DNA of 64,000 bases, taken from the NCBI GenBank assembly GCA_035528395.1, contig DATKYR010000029.1, positions 112,567 through 176,566 on the forward strand, read 5' to 3'. This DNA is from NIOZ-UU13 sp035528395. Its GTDB lineage: Bacteria > Planctomycetota > Phycisphaerae > Sedimentisphaerales > Anaerobacaceae. The notes beneath the pieces are model-generated. The model ran no database searches. It was not told where the DNA came from and saw nothing but the letters and a program-made list of their open reading frames with translations. This document shows, piece by piece, positions 62,541 to 64,000 of this stretch. The number at the start of each line of letters is the position of its first letter. Within the stretch, counting starts at the first letter, position 1. A program made the translations under genes and the position numbers.

Positions 62541-63044
62541 TTTTCCTCTACTTAAAAACTTTTTATATTTATATTGTCTCTGATCTGCAACGATACTACT
62601 GCTGTTAAGAACTGTATAAACTCAAACGAAATGAATTGCATACCCTTTTCTCCTTAGTTTTGCGCCATTGAAAATTCTCAAAACTAAGACAATTATACAC
62701 CCTCACACGTAGTTTTCAAGAAAATAATGTCACGTAAATGGACCATTTTGAACAGACCGGCGAGAAAGCCTCTCAGTCGTGCAAAAACGCGGTTATTGGA
62801 ACGTCAATTCAAGCGATGTTCGATTGCGTTTAGGATTTGTGTAACGTCAGTCATACGTTTTCTCGAAGCTCAATTTCTCGCCTCTCCGACCCTCAGTCTT
62901 CGATCTTGAATCTGTAGTCTTTGATCATTATCCACCGAACTATTCTACTTGTGAATTTTGCGTAAGGCAGGCGACGTACCACATACGACATGAAATCGTC
63001 AGTCGCAACACTACTCACCATTCACCAATTATCATTTACCGGTA
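62541..63044. other. Intergenic region
   Basis: About 500 bases without a gene call. A 60-codon plus-strand frame near 62727 has no recognisable features. The left part must hold the promoter of the C10 peptidase gene. Confidence 0.45.
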
Positions 63045-63080
63045 AAAAAAAGGCTTATACCGAACGGTTCGGTATAAGCC
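63044..63080 (-). terminator. Terminator of the third LamG-family gene
   Basis: GGCTTATACCGA (63052-63063) pairs perfectly with TCGGTATAAGCC (63069-63080). On the minus strand the stem is followed by eight T. Related to the hairpins at 17749 and 30567. Confidence 0.92.
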
Positions 63081-63144
63081 CCGAATTGACACGAATCTCT
63101 TTGACTATCGTCTGTGACCGCAAACGATTAACCGGTAGCTCTGG

Positions 63145-64000
63145 TTATGGAGCCGGTGGATATAGACGAATATCGTCAAAGTACATTGTACCTGAACCGC
63201 CGGCCTGCGGGTTGTTCTTATTGCCTAAGCCGAGGGCAATCGTATTGACATTGGCCAGGTTAACGCCGAACGCCTGCAGGTCGATATCCCATTCCGTCCA
63301 GGCAGTTATCTGCGCTGCGTCAGGATTATCATTAGTAACGATCGCATTGCCGTTGAGGGCAACATACAACGTCTCAGCAGCGTTAGCCGAATCGCCCCTG
63401 AACCAAATCGTTAATGTGCTAACCCCTTTCTCAGTCCAGTCACGCGGGTAAGTCAACGTCAAAGTTGCCTCAGAGTAACCAACACTGTTGTCGTAGTAAA
63501 GCGGCATCGACTGGTTGCCTCCGTGAACGATAGTTTGCTCGGCAAACGGAGGATTCTCATAACCAACAAGAGACCCGTTTGTTGGGTCGTCGTATCCGTC
63601 CAGCCACGCATTAAATATCCTGTTGCTATCGGCCTCGGCGGGGTCAAGGTCATTGTAAGATTCAAAATCGTCCACGACAAGGAAGTTGGCCGTCGTAAAG
63701 CTCCATATATTGCCAGTCCACGGACTGTCGGGATTTACGTTATTGGCCTCGTCAATACGCCAATAGTAGGTGGTATTCCACTGGAGTTTTTCGGGTTCAT
63801 AGCTCTGGGAACCGAGGTCTCCTGCGCCTTTATACTCCGGCGAACCGGTATCGGCATTGCGTACGGCCTCCTGGTCATTGCCGAAGTAAACCTGATGCGA
63901 AGCAGCATAGACTCCCGGCGTCCAGGTAAGAATCGGTGTCTGCTTTATATCCATAGCGCCATTAGCCGGGTCCGGGCTCCCGACGCCGCCCTCAGTAGTA
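63145..64000 (-). CDS. LamG/fibronectin-like family protein, C-terminal part
   Basis: The frame is open to the window edge, so the gene starts beyond it. The visible 285 residues hold the end of one module, one complete module (HQVYFGNDQEAVRNADTGSP, TTYYWRIDEANNVNPDSPW) and the C-terminal beta-sandwich from FLVVDDFESYNDLDPAEADS to GTMYFDDIRLYPPAP. It is nearly identical in the last 180 residues to the protein at 17934, and close to that at 27558. Role as for those proteins: surface glycan binding inferred, no catalysis seen. Confidence 0.88.
   Translation of the reverse strand, partial: TTEGGVGSPDPANGAMDIKQTPILTWTPGVYAASHQVYFGNDQEAVRNADTGSPEYKGAGDLGSQSYEPEKLQWNTTYYWRIDEANNVNPDSPWTGNIWSFTTANFLVVDDFESYNDLDPAEADSNRIFNAWLDGYDDPTNGSLVGYENPPFAEQTIVHGGNQSMPLYYDNSVGYSEATLTLTYPRDWTEKGVSTLTIWFRGDSANAAETLYVALNGNAIVTNDNPDAAQITAWTEWDIDLQAFGVNLANVNTIALGLGNKNNPQAGGSGTMYFDDIRLYPPAP

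Overview
The window looks like a chromosomal segment of a Planctomycetota bacterium, most likely class Phycisphaerae. This is inferred from gene content, not from a marker gene. The pointers are a pseudopilin-like protein with a C-terminal H-X9-DG motif, a PEP-CTERM protein, Tat-exported sulfatases and TIM-barrel proteins, long LamG/fibronectin-like secreted proteins, a one-base-overlapping ECF sigma factor / Ser-Thr kinase pair, and moderate GC. No rRNA, tRNA or CRISPR array was seen.

Layout. 0-6.6 kb: end of a LarA-like racemase, a Tat-exported TIM-barrel protein, a pseudopilin/phosphoesterase/membrane-protein cluster and an exported nucleoside hydrolase. 6.65-7.98 kb: a complete IS4-family insertion sequence with 16-bp ends. 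8-12.6 kb: a minus-strand cluster argH-thiL-rhamnogalacturonan lyase-tsaE. 12.8-17.6 kb: an Arg/Glu-rich exported coiled-coil protein, nagA, a flavoprotein and small membrane proteins. 17.9-30.4 kb: a secreted-protein region with two LamG/fibronectin-like paralogues, a PilZ protein, a kelch/dockerin-like/LamG protein and the sigma/kinase pair, plus a repeat-rich 1.1-kb gap. 30.7-40.2 kb: housekeeping genes (tsaC fused to an arginine-phosphatase-like domain, rpiB, accA, tyrA, purL with two PurS domains, purQ) and an unusual sulfatase-fold enzyme. 40.6-51.4 kb: a STAS protein, then a catabolic-looking minus-strand set (transporter, epimerase, DapA-like aldolase, esterase), divergent from a sulfatase and an ankyrin-fused exported protein. 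51.5-57 kb: an AlaX editing protein, three copies of a 177-178 bp MITE-like element, a Tat-exported isomerase-like protein and a ParA ATPase fused to a glycogen-binding (CBM48) domain. 57-64 kb: two unknown secreted proteins, a PEP-CTERM protein, a C10 peptidase with an in-frame stop before a remnant domain, and a third LamG-family paralogue running off the window.

How the genes fit together. Several genes suggest degradation of sulfated or acidic polysaccharides: PL11 lyase, sulfatases, esterase, epimerase, DapA-like aldolase, NagA and exported sugar-isomerase-like proteins. The paralogous surface proteins share a conserved 5' leader, related terminator hairpins and near-identical C-terminal domains, so they look like members of an amplified, co-regulated family.

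The most novel items are the ParA-CBM48 fusion, the MITE family with TTA/TAA target duplications, the shared leader of the LamG paralogues, the interrupted C10 peptidase, and the sulfatase-fold enzyme with Thr in place of the formylglycine cysteine. All functional assignments come from reading motifs; no database search was run.
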